Below are positions 42,134-53,068 of a DNA stretch of 64,000 nucleotides, in pieces. The position numbers were made by a program, and so were the translations under genes. The notes under the pieces were generated by a model. It saw only the letters and a list, made by a program, of their open reading frames with translations, had not been told where the DNA came from and ran no database searches. The stretch's first letter is position 1. Every line of letters begins with the position of its first letter. The DNA is from Anthonomus grandis grandis (taxonomy: Eukaryota > Arthropoda > Insecta > Coleoptera > Curculionidae), in assembly GCF_022605725.1 (NCBI RefSeq), contig NC_065550.1:1922001-1986000 (forward strand), written 5' to 3'.

Positions 42134-44060
42134 ATATTTTAATTTTGCTTTTATTTTGTATTATTGGAATGATATTAGATAGATATTTAATATTTTATGG
42201 TATTTTAATATTTTCTATTACTGTGCATGTTCATTGTTTTTAATCGCCTACCTACGGTTTGCAGTAGTTGACCAGTAAAAAATGTGCAAGCTGAATAGGC
42301 TTTGCATAAAATAATTATTAACTTTTAAAACAAGGTCCTTTATGCATAATACTTTTACTTAGGGCTGTAAAGTTTTATATAAGGCACGAAAATACAAAAT
42401 GTTAACACTCATGTATTAATTTGTGTAACCGTCGGAATATCAACCTGTCGATTGCTTTCCTTTGCCATCTATGTTTAGACAGCTGAAGCTAGAGATTTGT
42501 TCGTGGATCAAATACGCTATGTGAATCATCGTATCGGTGCGCGTTGTTGTCAATAATAGAGTGGCCCACAATAAAAGCATGGCCCATATTCGGACCTTCT
42601 CCTGTACCTTGTAAAGGAGATAATGGGTTTTTTATAGTTATTGGGATTTTTTTGACAATTTGTGATAGCAATTGAGTTCGGCGGCAACCATTGCTGAGAT
42701 AGCATTATTCACCCTTTGTAAGCCACGTAAAAAACTTAAATTTCTCCATGTTTCCTTTGCTTATTATTTGCTGACTCTAAAATAATATTAAAATAATTAC
42801 TCTTAGTTAATTTAAAGATCTCAAAACATATATATTTGTATTTTTTAAAGTAAATCTTAAAAAAACTGTTGTATATAAAAAGTATATAATTCTTGGTGAT
42901 TATATGAACGTAAATATATATAAATTCATAATTATTTATGTTTTTGGGATATATACATCATTTTATTAAAGTCTCATTTCTTTACAGCATTATTTCTTCC
43001 TAAATAACCCTTCAAATTTCACAAAAAAATCAAACAGCAAAGACTCGTACTCCGGCAGCAAATCCCCGTGGATATTTAATTGTATTTACGAAGAGAATTT
43101 CCTGCTTTTGAAGCGCTCCTTAAGCTGGGAGCGAATACACCTCGAGCTCTCCTTAAATTAAACCTTAAATAGGGCAGAAGCTAAGAATCTCCGCTCTCTT
43201 CTCGTTTTTAAGTTATTTATTTAACATTTTTGGGTTATGGCAAATAGAAAAAATACTTACCTAGTGAAAAGGGATTTAATCTGGAATTTAAATTGCTCCT
43301 GCTTTGAAGTTGCCCCTTTAAGGCATCTTAGGGCTTTATTTTTGAAGTTTCCTCGTTAATTAATAAGTTTTTTTTTTAAACCGGCAAACTGGATGCAGAT
43401 AGTTTTTTTATAGTTAATGACTTGTTTGTAAACATAAAAAAAGGTTTTGTATCTCACTATTCACTTTATTATAAATAGTTGCAATTTTAATAGTTGTGTA
43501 AAATAACAATAAAAAAATTAGTAAAGGGTATTTGACGACAGAAATTCTATGGTGCAAAAAAAGCTAAAAATTAATAACTTACAGAGTTTGGAAAATGAAT
43601 TGAAGTACTGTGCAAGAAAGATGGAGAAAGAATCTCTGATAGGAAAAAGGCGCAAGAGGTAAGAATTGAAAGAATTGTAAAAAGAGTAAAATAAACAGAA
43701 GTATTAATACAATATAAATATAAATTCTTTATTTCCTTTATACAGCCAATTTTTACATTGAAGGTAAAATACAATAAGCAAAGGAAAAGTCCAGAAGATT
43801 AATAGATATCATATTGATAATATGATTTAAATTTAAAAGTAACATTGCATTAAAAGCAGAAAAACCTACATATAAAGACAAGTGAAAATATATTTGAAAA
43901 ACAGATAATAAAATAATATATGTATGACCTAGTTAAATTTATAATTATAATTTTAAGGATGATTAAAAAAAATTTAAATTCGTTAATGCTATAAAAAACA
44001 TTAATTGATAAGGAATTGTTTAATTTCTGTTTTAAAACTTTTTGCGGTTAAGTCTTTATA
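42134..44060. other. Spacer with a coding-like island at 42480-42700
   Basis: Mostly AT-rich. The minus-strand frame at 42671-42489 holds GTGEGPNMGHAFIVGHSIID then NAHRYDDSHSVFDPRTNL, in sequence with more G+C than its neighbours; I do not recognise it. Another less AT-rich patch lies at 43045-43200. A GGCTGTATAAAGGAAATAAAG word (complement, about 43725-43745) looks like a LINE 3' end. No gene can be called. Confidence 0.4.
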
Positions 44061-45320
44061 CAGGGTCCAGCAAAATGATCTCCCACATTTTGATTTTTAA
44101 TAAAAACGCCAATATAAATGCTATTTATATTTTATTTTTATTAACTAAAAATATATGGTATGTCATTTTGTTTTTATTAAGTTTTGAAAATTACAGAATC
44201 CTAGTGGCGACCATTTTTTTCGACATACATTCGAAGCTGATTTCTGAAAGTTTCTATTACTCGAGCAGAAATTTGAGGCGATATTCCTGTAATTTCTTGG
44301 CGTATTGCTTCTTTCAATTGGTCAATGGGTAGCCCCAAAGGAAAAAGTTGCATGGGGCAAGATCGGGTGAACGCGCAGGCCACCCAACGTCTCCACGTAA
44401 CGAGATTACGCGTCCTGGAAACATTTCCCTTAACAGGTCCATTGTCCTTCTCGCCGTATGAGCTGTAGTCCCATCCTGTTGAAATAACCCATCCGGATGT
44501 TTTGGTTTCAAAAAATTACGTAGCATGTCGACGTAATGATATGTACGTAATGGTATGAATAATAATGTTACCCCTCCTTCTTCTAAAAAATAGGGACCCC
44601 AAACACCAAAAGAACCAACAGCACACCAAACGGTAACACATTGGGTGTGAAGTAGCCTTTCATGGAGCTGCCGCGGATTTTCTGGTGCCCAGTAAGGAAA
44701 ATTCTGCTTGTTCACACAGCGAGACAAATGAAAATGAGGCTCGTCACTCGTTATTAAAAGCGCATTTTGTGGGACGTTTTGAAGAATATCATTGGAACAT
44801 TCTCGGCGATTTTCCCAGTCCCGTTCACTAAGTTCTTGCACGATTATCATTTTGTATGGGTGGAACTTCAAATCGGTATGCAAAATTCTTCTCACAGAAC
44901 GATCTGACATACGCAAAGCAGAGGCATGTTTAACAGCTGAACGTCTAGGAGATCGTTCAACTGCTTTTCTTACAGCTGCAATGTTTTCAGGCGTCCGAAC
45001 ACTTCTGGGTCTACCAGTTGATTTTCTTTTTAAGGCTGAACCTGTTGAAACCCACAACAGTATTGTTTTGCGATCTGGAACTGGATCCTCTCTACCAAGC
45101 GCGAAGTGAGTACGAAAATTTCTTTGTGTCGTAATCACAGATTCGTTACTTTTGAAAAATGTTTCGATAACGAAGGCACGATGCTTGCCCGTCTAGTTCA
45201 TGGCGACAACAGAAATGGCAAGGCGCGCGCAGCCAACCGACTACGCTAAGCTGACTCCTTCTTTAGTAATTCGGGCTCAGTGGCGGCGCAAAATGTGGGA
45301 GATCATTTTGCCGGACCCTG
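44061..45320 (-). mobile_element. Mariner/Tc1-type transposon, near complete
   Basis: The left TIR CAGGGTCCAGCAAAATGATC... (44061-44092) pairs with 45289-45320 (CAGGGTCCGGCAAAATGATC when reverse-complemented), 32 bp with one or two mismatches, with TA on both sides. The 1260-bp length and single minus-strand gene are standard for the superfamily. Confidence 0.95.
44201..45201 (-). pseudogene. Mariner/Tc1-type transposase with one stop and one frameshift
   Basis: The apparent start ATG at 45201 (minus) is followed by a TAG at codon 3; the frame is then open for ~290 codons. The N-terminal HTH pair includes TGRPRSVRTPENIAAVRKAV and KHASALRMSDRSVRRILH. Catalytic motifs: LITSDEPHFHLS (first Asp), GLFQQDGTTAHTAR (second Asp) and WPARSPDLAPCNFFLWGY (third Asp). 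I count 36 residues between the last two. A frameshift near 44320-44380 moves the C-terminus (LKEAIRQEITGISPQISARV to VEKNGRH) into another frame. The best-preserved transposase in the window. Confidence 0.9.
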
Positions 45321-46575
45321 TACATTTCCGACAACATATTATAAAGTCTCAGACCTTGGGTTTAGGTAAATAAAATGTTGACCGTGCCTAGTTGAATACA
45401 TCTGCATATCTTGTTTTTTTTATATAGTTTATCATTTTTTATTATTTGAGCTCTTTTTCGAAATACAAAGTGTTTTACAGCTGCACCGCAAGGCCAGATA
45501 GATAGGTTGTAGACATTTTTGACCTCTGTCATCAAAATTGATGTTAAAATGTGTCTTTTTTCACTTGGTGCGGCTTCTCTAAAAAATGCCTGTAATTTTT
45601 GGACTGATGTAGAGGTCTCTTAGAGGTTGTTGTTGGTACCAGTCAGGCCCATGAAACTTGATTCGCCAAAACGGAATTTTGCACTTTTGACGTTGACTTT
45701 TTTTATTTATATTTTGGTAAGGCATCGCCTCGTGGGTTAAGGAAAATTTAAAAAAAAAATAATGGATGTAATTCGTAGTTTCGTAATTTCTAGTTTCAAG
45801 TTATATTTTTTTTGTTGAATTGGGTGTAGAATTTGGAAAGGGGTAAGTTTTCCACAGCTATATACGTATTAATTTACCATTAACTATTCCTTAGTTCCCC
45901 ATCAAGGATACTATTAGGATTTGCTCCAATATTTTAACAAATTTTATTAATAATTATTCTTTTCTCTTTAGAGAATAGAAAAATCATTCTTACTAATGCT
46001 GGTCTTTCACAAGATTGCTTAACTCCTGCATAGGAAATTGTTATTATACAAAAGCAATATATAATGGCCATAAAGTCACCATCAGCAAGTTATCTAAATT
46101 GAGGTTACTTCTGAAAATGGAAGAGTGTATATTGCTTCTTTAATGTCTTTTTATAATGATGGCAAGTTTCAGTTTATAGAATACTTTTTTACCCAACATA
46201 CAGTTTAGGCGGAGATTGTAAGAAATTTTATAATCTATATAGTCTTTAATGTGGTTAGACTTCTACTTAATTGAGATGAAGGTCTGTGCAACTATTTGTG
46301 ATCAAAGTAGTACTAATATAGGCACTATAAAAGAATTAACTCTTGAGTACACTGAAAACAAGCAACTCTATATCATGTTGTTGTTAATGGGCAATTTATT
46401 ACAATGAAACATAATGTTGTGTAACAACTAGTTCAACATTACATGTTCCATTTACATATGTATAGTGTCTTTTACTGTTCTGTCTTTTATTATTTCATGT
46501 ACAAATTGCCAGCTTTTACATCTTCACTTTTTTGACCTGAACCAATGCAGACTATACCAGCAATTAATTGGTGTA
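45321..46575. other. Spacer with a weak coding-like patch at 45470-45640
   Basis: The minus-strand frame around 45640-45450 reads AFFREAAPSEKRHILTSILM then TEVKNVYNLSIWPCGAAVKH, which looks like real protein text but is unidentified. The remainder is AT-rich without signals. Confidence 0.35.
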
Positions 46576-48222
46576 CAAGGTAGTGCGATTTCGCCTGTTT
46601 TAACAGAAAACTCGTATTTTACGAACAGATAGAAAAAAATTGACTTAAATGTTATGAGCTCAAATTTTGTAGAAAAAAATTTAAAACTATCAAAATTTTA
46701 CTATGTCAAACTGTGCTGAACTTATATACTGTCAAAACTTATGCTGTTGATGTTGAAGCTGAAATTCAGGAACTTAATATAATAGGTGAGGTTTTAGATC
46801 ATCCTAACAAGTCTCATCGAGCAGTAGCAGAGGAAATAGGTGTTGAGAAAACCAGAGTTTTAAAAGCGCTTAAAAAGCACAAATTTCAACCCTACAGGGT
46901 TAGGAAAGTTGATCACCTTCAGGATGGTGACTTTCAGAGAAAATTGCATTTTGTGATTGGTATATCAATAAGTGCAGATTGGACGAAAACTTAATAATAA
47001 CATTATTTGGACAGATGAAAGCCGAATAGGCACTTAAGGAATATATAATAGGTATAATTCCTATTACTGGACTACAGAAAACCCACATGTTGTAGTACGC
47101 GCGAACAGACAAGGACGGCTGGGCTTCAATATTTGGGTTGGAATTTTTCGAGGTAGATTTTTGAGTCCTCATTTTTTTAATGAAATTTTGACTGCCCAAG
47201 ATTATGTAAATATTTTACATACAACATATGTTGCACCATTTTTGGAAAATTTACCATTAGCAAGAGTTGGAAACCGTATTATCAGCAAGACGGTTGTCCT
47301 TCGCACAACGCACGAATTACGACTGATTTTTTGAATCAGGAATTTCGGGATCATTGGATTGGTACTAGGGGACCTATATTGTGGCCTAACGCCGTTAGAT
47401 TTTTTTTTATGGGGGAGATTGAAGGATTTAGTTTTTAAAAGAAGAACTATCGAAACACGGGAAGTGTTGCAAGTAGCGACTAGGCAAGCTTTTCGTGCTA
47501 TTAGACCTCTTGAGCTTATAAACGCTTGTAAATCAGTTAGAAAAAGGTGTTTATTATGTATTCGAGAAGGAGGTGTTCAGTTTGAACACCTACCTTAAAA
47601 AATGGTTCTTGTTTGTAATATTAGTTTATAATTTTTATTAAACTCTGTAAATTTCCCACAAATTATTGTTGATTGCTTTATTTTGCAATATAATATAATA
47701 TAATGTCGAAAAATATTTATAATAAGTGAAGTAAATTTTTATAGCCTTAATTAGCCTACTTCTATAAAAATTAAAAGACTTGGAAAATGGAAAAATGACA
47801 ATGTAATATCGGAAATATCGGAAACAGCTAAAATGAGATATATGGTGTTATATATTTTTGAAAAGACGATCTCAAGGGCTTTAAGAATTTATAAAAAAAT
47901 AATGTGTTCCATAAAAAAAATATTTTTTGAAATATCAACTTTATGAAACACCTGTATAAAAATATTTATCAATAAAAATTACTTTAAGAAAGTGTTTTCA
48001 GAAGTCAATTATCTTTAATAGCAAAAAAGTTATGGCTAATTACCGGAATCGGCCAAATTCAAGGAACACCCCTTAGCGGCCAAACAGTTTGACATAGTAA
48101 CATTTTGATAACTTTAAATTGTTTTTTACAAAATTTGAGCTCATGACATATAAGTCAATTTTTTTCTATCTGTTCGAAAAAAAAGAGTTTTCTGTTAAAA
48201 CAGTCGAAATCGCACCACCCTG
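46576..48222 (+). mobile_element. Mariner/Tc1-type transposon with 139-bp TIRs
   Basis: Left 46576-46714 and right 48084-48222 are inverted copies, each 139 bp, starting CAAGGTAGTGCGATTTCG on the left and CAGGGTGGTGCGATTTCG on the right, with TA flanks. They share words such as TGTTTTAACAGAAAACTC and GAGCTCAAATTTTGT. The central gene is on the plus strand and broken. Confidence 0.9.
46713..47598 (+). pseudogene. Tc1/mariner-superfamily transposase, frameshifted
   Basis: N-terminus MLNLYTVKTYAVDVEAEIQE, then HTH text NKSHRAVAEEIGVEKTRVLK. Frame shifts near 46950-47000 to WYINKCRLDEN and WTDESRIGT (first Asp region, about 47010). Then comes NPHVVVRANRQGRLGFNIWV (47075-47140) and YYQQDGCPSHNARITTDFL (second Asp, about 47276). 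A small deletion near 47380-47395 removes the SPD of the third motif, leaving LTPLDFFLWGRLKDLVFKR. Ends EGGVQFEHLP-stop at 47598. Confidence 0.85.
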
Positions 48223-48326
48223 TACATGGCCTATCTATAGGATTTTTATATTAACTATTATTGATTGTTAGAGTATATATTTCTTATAAGATTTATAATC
48301 ACTTGCACCACAATATAGGAAATGCC

Positions 48327-48790
48327 TCAAATATAGTGAGGCTCATAATTTTTCTGGTCGACCAAAGTTGCTACTCTATCGATTTTTTTTTTACTTAAAT
48401 TTCCAGCAGCAAATGTTTGTATTGGTGGACAGTTTTCTGGAATTAGATAATTAGTTGTATTTGTAAATTTGAACTTTTTAAGTGCTCTGTAAATTCGACC
48501 TTCTATGGTTCTCATCGGATCCTTAGATAGTAGCCTGTATTCGCCTTTGTTCAAAACTTCCTCAACCTTGTTTTCGTAGGTTTCCAGGTCCATAATCACA
48601 GTTGCATTGCCCTTATCTGCAGGAAGAATTTTGATGTTCTTTTCACTTTTGAGATTTCTGAGAGCTGTTTCCTCTTCTTTGCTGATGTTCTGCGAAGGTT
48701 TCTGTTTTTTAAGTGAGTCTAAAGCAACCCTTACCTCGTGTCGAAATTCATCGGCCTCAGGACGTGGTAGGTGGATTGATTCTACTGAAG
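48327..48790 (-). pseudogene. Penelope-like reverse transcriptase, N-terminal part
   Basis: The minus-strand frame reads LPRPEADEFRHEVRVALDSL, then NIKILPADKGNATVIMDLET and YRLLSKDPMRTIEGRIYRAL. ILPADKGNATVIMD and the following Y-x-x-L-x-x-DP are characteristic of the region before the RT fingers of Penelope-like elements. Similarity stops after LIPENCPP; the polymerase palm is missing. Its 5' side abuts the endonuclease piece that lies on the opposite strand. Confidence 0.75.
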
Positions 48791-48796
48791 ACACTA

Positions 48797-49030
48797 TGTG
48801 AACCAAAGAGGAGAGGTTTCCAAATCCGGAATAGCAGAGCACGCGTGGCATAATGGACACAATATCCACTGGTCAGAAGCCAAGGTTCTGCATAAGGAAC
48901 AGCACTGGCGGAAGAGGAAGTTCGTAAAGGCAGCTTTCATTTCACAGAATCAGGGGATCTTCAGCCAGCCAAGCGTCGATATACCCAACATCTGGAAGCC
49001 TCTACTCTCAGGACAGTGTAGGATCTAGAG
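48797..49030 (+). pseudogene. Penelope-like GIY-YIG endonuclease C-terminus
   Basis: The plus frame reads KSGIAEHAWHNGHNIHWSEA, KVLHKEQHWRKRKFVKAAFI and SQPSVDIPNIWKPLL. H-x-x-x-x-GHxIxW followed by a basic W-x-x-R-K motif is typical of the GIY-YIG domain tail of Penelope-like retroelements. The GIY and YIG motifs themselves are missing, so it is 5'-truncated. The following 49031-49150 (with GTATATAAGCC) may be the untranslated 3' part of the element. Confidence 0.75.
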
Positions 49031-49394
49031 AGAGGCATGTCCTCCCCCCAACTCTTTTCACCGATGACTTTCCTTTCCACATCGCTGCACACATCTAGTA
49101 TATAAGCCTATAGAATAGTAGTTTGCTGTCAGTTTAAACTTGATAACGGTTGGAGTATTATTACATTACAGTTTGTATTGTATTATAAATTAACAATGTT
49201 AATTATATATTGTATTAGAATACTTGAAATCTTGTATTTTTATTTTCCAGATGATTAAATAATATATTTTTATCTACATAAAATCATAAAGTTGTGTTTT
49301 ATTTTTAAACTTCTTTTTTAAATAAACAATATTACTGAAGAAATAATATTTTTTGTATATGACATATGTGTTTCAATTAATATTAACTGAGGAA
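49031..49394. other. Probable Penelope 3' part, then AT-rich spacer
   Basis: TATATAAGCCTATAGAATAG and GTTTGCTGTCAGTTTAAACT near 49099-49142 resemble promoter-bearing pseudo-LTR sequence of Penelope-like elements (inference). Beyond 49200 nothing is recognised. Confidence 0.4.
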
Positions 49395-50072
49395 ATTTTT
49401 TTGAAGTAAAAATGTAGAAAAAATGTAAGATAACTTTTTGAAGAGACCAATCTGGCAGACCCTTGTGCAAAGTTTCAGAAAATTTTAATAAGTGAATTTT
49501 GAATTATTCAATTAAATGTAATTGCAAAATTAGCAAATTTTCAGTTCAGGCAAAAACCAAACGGGCACCAGTAAAATGAATATTGTCACTGACGTGAAGA
49601 AAAGTGTCAATAAATCAGTGACAGTCGATATTTGAAAACAAGTATGAATTATTCAATCGACGAAAAAATAGCCATAATTTAGTGGCATTATGCGAGAAAC
49701 AGATAAAAAAGTAATGTTAACGTGTCTTACTTTAAATGTATGGTTATGAGATTGACAAAACGAAAAAAAAAACATTTCTTGTATTTGGCTGTACGTCAGA
49801 TTTGACAAAGCCTTATAACAAATTGTTGGCTAGTGGCTGGTGTCTGGTTTTACCTAAACCGAAAATTTGATAATTTTGCAATTACATTTAATTGAATAAT
49901 TTAAAATCTGCTTATTAAAATTTTTTGAAACTTTGCACGAAGGTCTGCCAGATTAGTCTCTTCAAAAAGTGATCTTACATTTTTTTTGTTAAATGTACTG
50001 GGAAGCCAATAATTGACCCCCTTAAAATTTACATGAGATTTCCCATGTTCCGCTCAGCGACGCACCACCCGG
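49395..50072. mobile_element. Foldback mariner derivative with ~160-bp arms
   Basis: Left 49410-49575 and right 49836-49996 are inverted copies (TGTAAGATAACTTTTTGAAG pairs with TGTAAGATCACTTTTTGAAG reverse-complemented, and on through TTCAATTAAATGTAATTGCA). The right arm continues to TACCGGGTGGTGCGTCGCTG (complement, ends 50072 next to TA), a standard terminus; the matching outer part of the left arm is gone. The centre retains MNYSIDEKIAI then WHYARNR (49645-49705), the first residues of a transposase, so it is a deletion derivative of an autonomous mariner-like element. Confidence 0.8.
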
Positions 50073-50479
50073 TATTTGTGTTCTATGGTACTAGTTCCAA
50101 TAACATGCTGGTTACATTGCCAATTCGCATCAACACCAGTGTTTTACATAGCTTGATTAGCAGCTGATGGCACATATTCTTTCAAGATCTGTTCAGTGCG
50201 CACATGTTAATTATTTATAGTGCTGTGTCTGATGTGACGTTGTTGTTGGCGAGAGATAGATGTATCCAATGAGAGTCTTCGCTGCTCACATGGTGGATTC
50301 GGAATTGCTGCGGTAGGTTTTACGGCTTGACTTTAAGATGTCGTTGAAGGTACCATTTTTGCATTGTTAGTGTCATTTTTATTGCTAATTTTTTCATTTA
50401 ATAAGTTAATTATATGCTTCTGATCGACAGTTCTTTCTCCCTATACAGAGTATAACGAGAAAATTTCATTATTTGCGCT
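50073..50479. other. Unassigned spacer
   Basis: Slightly GC-richer than the average. Could be the gag side of the Gypsy fragment that follows, but no motif supports that. Confidence 0.35.
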
Positions 50480-51115
50480 TGTCAATTATTAATTAATACA
50501 AAAATTGAAGACATTTATGTTGAACTTTTATTTTATATTGTACCAGATGATAGCACGTCTTTTGATATTATAATTGGTAGGGAATATTAGCATTTGTTAT
50601 GAAAGTAAGGGTTTAACTTTTACTCGGGAAAAGTCAGTCGAGCTTTGCCAAGCTACGATGAATAACTTTGAATTTATTGATACCTATTTAGATATAAATA
50701 AAAAAAATATTAATTGATATGCGTTCAAGAAATAAAAATAATTTTTTAATTGGTGTGCTTAAGGTTAACACAGGTTGTTAAGAACTTCGTTTAAAGAATC
50801 GAGCTAAGTTTGTGCACCAATGACCCTATGGTTTAGCCTCAGTTGAACCAGATATTGTCCGCTGTAAAGTCAATGAGTTGTTGGAAGCAAATATTATTCG
50901 TCCTAGTTGTTCGACGTTTGCTAGTCCTGTTACACTAAAAAGAAGGATGGATCTAACAGAATGTGTTACGATTTTCGAGAGTTAAATAGTAATACAATTC
51001 TAGACTGTTATCCATTGCCCCGTATTAGCGATCAGATTAATCGATTGCATACTGCTTACTATTCTACATTGCTTGATATGGCTGCTGGATTTCATCAAAT
51101 TCCTGTCTGGTTCAC
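50480..51115 (+). pseudogene. Gypsy-like protease to reverse transcriptase fragment
   Basis: Protease tail KIEDIYVELLFYIVPDDSTS then FDIIIGREY (about 50500-50590). RT lead-in LKNRAKFVHQ and DIVRCKVNELLEANIIRPSC (about 50850-50915) and FASPVTL follow. Then, after a frameshift, come MCYDFRELNSNTILDCYPLP (about 50960-51020) and RISDQINRLHTAYYSTLLDM then AAGFHQIPV, where similarity ends before motif B. No LTRs are visible. Different copy from the Gypsy remnants at 12.9-14.7 kb. Confidence 0.7.
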
Positions 51116-51849
51116 TATCACCAGTTCTTTATTACTTTGATAATCATTATGTTGTTAGTTTAAATTAAGTAATTGTAGTGTACTGTTGTTGGTTGACGTG
51201 TTAGTTTGGATATTATATCCTTCTGGACATTTCTTTAATAAACCTAGTCATTTGTGCACTATGGCTTTAGAAGATACTACCCAAGATCAAATAAAACTAA
51301 CATTTATAAACAAATGGCATACATCCACAACCTCAGTTTTGAAGACTAGCCGTTCATTTCTTAGAGGAATATACAGGCCAGTTTATTCCATTTATTCAAA
51401 TATTACTAACCATAGATTTGTCTCACTTATTTAAATTTTTATTAATATACCTTTTATTTCAATTTAATGTTACAAATATTTAATCAATGTCATAATTTAA
51501 CAGGTCAATTTTTTATCTATAATATTAATTATTTTTTGTTCAGTATTTTTCAGTACCCTTTTTGGCAGTTAAGTAGATATAACACGGTTAAGGCTGATAT
51601 GCCTTAGATTCATGAACTTTTGCATGCGTAATACCAATATCGCTCCGTTTATAGAAGAAAGTCATAACTCAAAAAACTGCATTTTCTAGATAAATTCTAA
51701 AAACAATTCATATTTTAACCTATTATTTATGTGAAAGACCGTCACAACTTGCACTTCATAATATTACCGACAGATGGTACAAGTGTCCTTTTACTCTTCA
51801 TCAGATTAACTGATCGGTTATGCGGAAGAACGACAGTTCTTACTTAATT
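51116..51849. other. AT-rich stretch, nothing recognised
   Basis: An 82-codon plus frame at 51186-51434 has no recognised motif. Confidence 0.45.
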
Positions 51850-52108
51850 CGCAAGAGAGACTGTCCGTTTGGTCCTAATTTTGTGGAAGAACGTTGCGCT
51901 GGTCAACAAAATAACAAGTATATAATTTCTATGTATATGTATGCTGTAAGAAAGTATCCTAATATTAGATGGTATATGGATGCCATAAATTCCTTGTAAT
52001 GGGACATATGCAAAATGAGGATTGTGCACATTTTGTAACAGAACGGCAAGTAAAGCGCTACTTAAAATCAAGCCAAATACCAATATATTTACCTAACGAG
52101 TACATACG
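51850..52108 (+). pseudogene. DUF7869-like protein, core fragment
   Basis: Plus-frame text VEERCAGQQNNKYIISMYMY then AVRKYPNI (51880-51970), followed by FLVMGHMQNEDCAHFVTERQ and VKRYLKSSQIPIYLPNEYI (51987-52105). CAGQxNxKY corresponds to GGQNKNH in the DUF7869-like protein at 8361-11316, and the MGHxxNEDxAH motif follows in the same order. It stops where a LINE begins at 52109. Its continuation is at 53069. Confidence 0.6.
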
Positions 52109-53068
52109 TCACACACTTGTGGACGGAGGCCATGGAGAAGCACGGCGAGTACCGCTCAGCGAACAATCCAAGTCGCCGTCGATTGATACCTCTCCGACAA
52201 ATTTAACATTAACGCTGGAGTCCCTCAAGGATGCGTTCTGTCCCCCACCCTTTTCTTGATATATATCAACGATTTGCTAGGAACCACTGTCAATCCAATC
52301 TACAGCTTCGCGGATGATAGCACACTTATTTCCACATTTAGGGCCGCCAAACCAACTGGTTAATTTTAACGCTAAAAAAACGCAGGCTGCAGTATTTACG
52401 ATGAAGACTAACCTTGGTGGCCCGGAGCTGGTTATGGCAGGGAAAACATTGCCAATGAAATCATCTTTACATCTTCAAGGAATCGAGGTCACCAACAGTG
52501 TGTCTTGGCATGACCACGTTGCCGAGGTCGCCAGGGCGGCTTCCAAAAAACTCGGAGTGCTTTTTAAAACGAAAAAACTGTATACACCAGAACAGCTGCT
52601 GACTCTTTATAAAGCTCAAACACACCCTTCCCTTGAGTATTGCTCGCATGTCTGGAGCTCTGCACCCAAGCATAGTTTAAACCTGCTGGATTCTATACAG
52701 AAGAGAGCTTTTCGTCTTATCGACAAACCAGAACTGACAAAGAGTCTGGATAGTCTGGATCACAGGAGAAAGGTGGCTGATCGCTGTTTATTCTACCGTT
52801 ATTATCACGGTAAGTGCTCCTCTGAGCTGGCAGGCCTGATTCCACCCACGGCTGTTCCGGCAAGAAGGACGCATCTAGCAGTTGCGGCTCATCAACATCG
52901 AGTCTACCTGCCTACCCCAAGGATGTCGCTGTATCGGGACTCATTCATCTGGAGAACATCTTCTTTGTGGAACGGGCTTCCACCTCACATATTTCCCGAC
53001 GCATACAACCTACAGCGATTCAGGACATAGGACTTTTCTCTTGTGCTTATGTTACCATAAAAAAAAAA
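52109..53068 (+). mobile_element. 5'-truncated LINE with poly-A tail, inserted in a DUF7869-like frame
   Basis: RT text begins QVAVDXYLSDKFNINAGVPQ (motif B), then GCVLSPTLFLIYINDL and SFADDSTLIS (motif C, about 52305). A deletion joins this to VNFNAKKTQAAVFTM, then a long open frame to 53030: LKGIEVTNS-like SLHLQGIEVTNSVSWHDHVA, LLTLYKAQTHPSLEYCSHVW and FIWRTSSLWNGLPPHIFP. This is the C-terminal half of a Jockey-type ORF2. It ends in a run of 10 A at about 53058-53068, the 3' tail. Everything before motif B is missing, as in most LINE copies. Confidence 0.8.
52314..53030 (+). pseudogene. LINE ORF2 C-terminal domain
   Basis: A 238-codon open frame after RT motif C: thumb and C-terminal region of a Jockey/CR1-like ORF2, with KAQTHPSLEYCSHVWSSAPK (about 52610-52670) and IQKRAFRLIDKPELT (52697-52740). 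Higher G+C than the flanks, so it is a fairly recent arrival. The open frame is a survival of decay, not a complete gene. Confidence 0.8.

Noticed and set aside
42134..44060. Host gene in the 42-44 kb gap
   Set aside because: One short coding-like island is not enough: no splice pattern, start or recognised domain. Kept as a finding only.
45688..45705. CTTTTGACGTTGAC shared with the Gypsy LTR
   Set aside because: Only 14 bases, with no extension on either side; chance or an unrelated short match.
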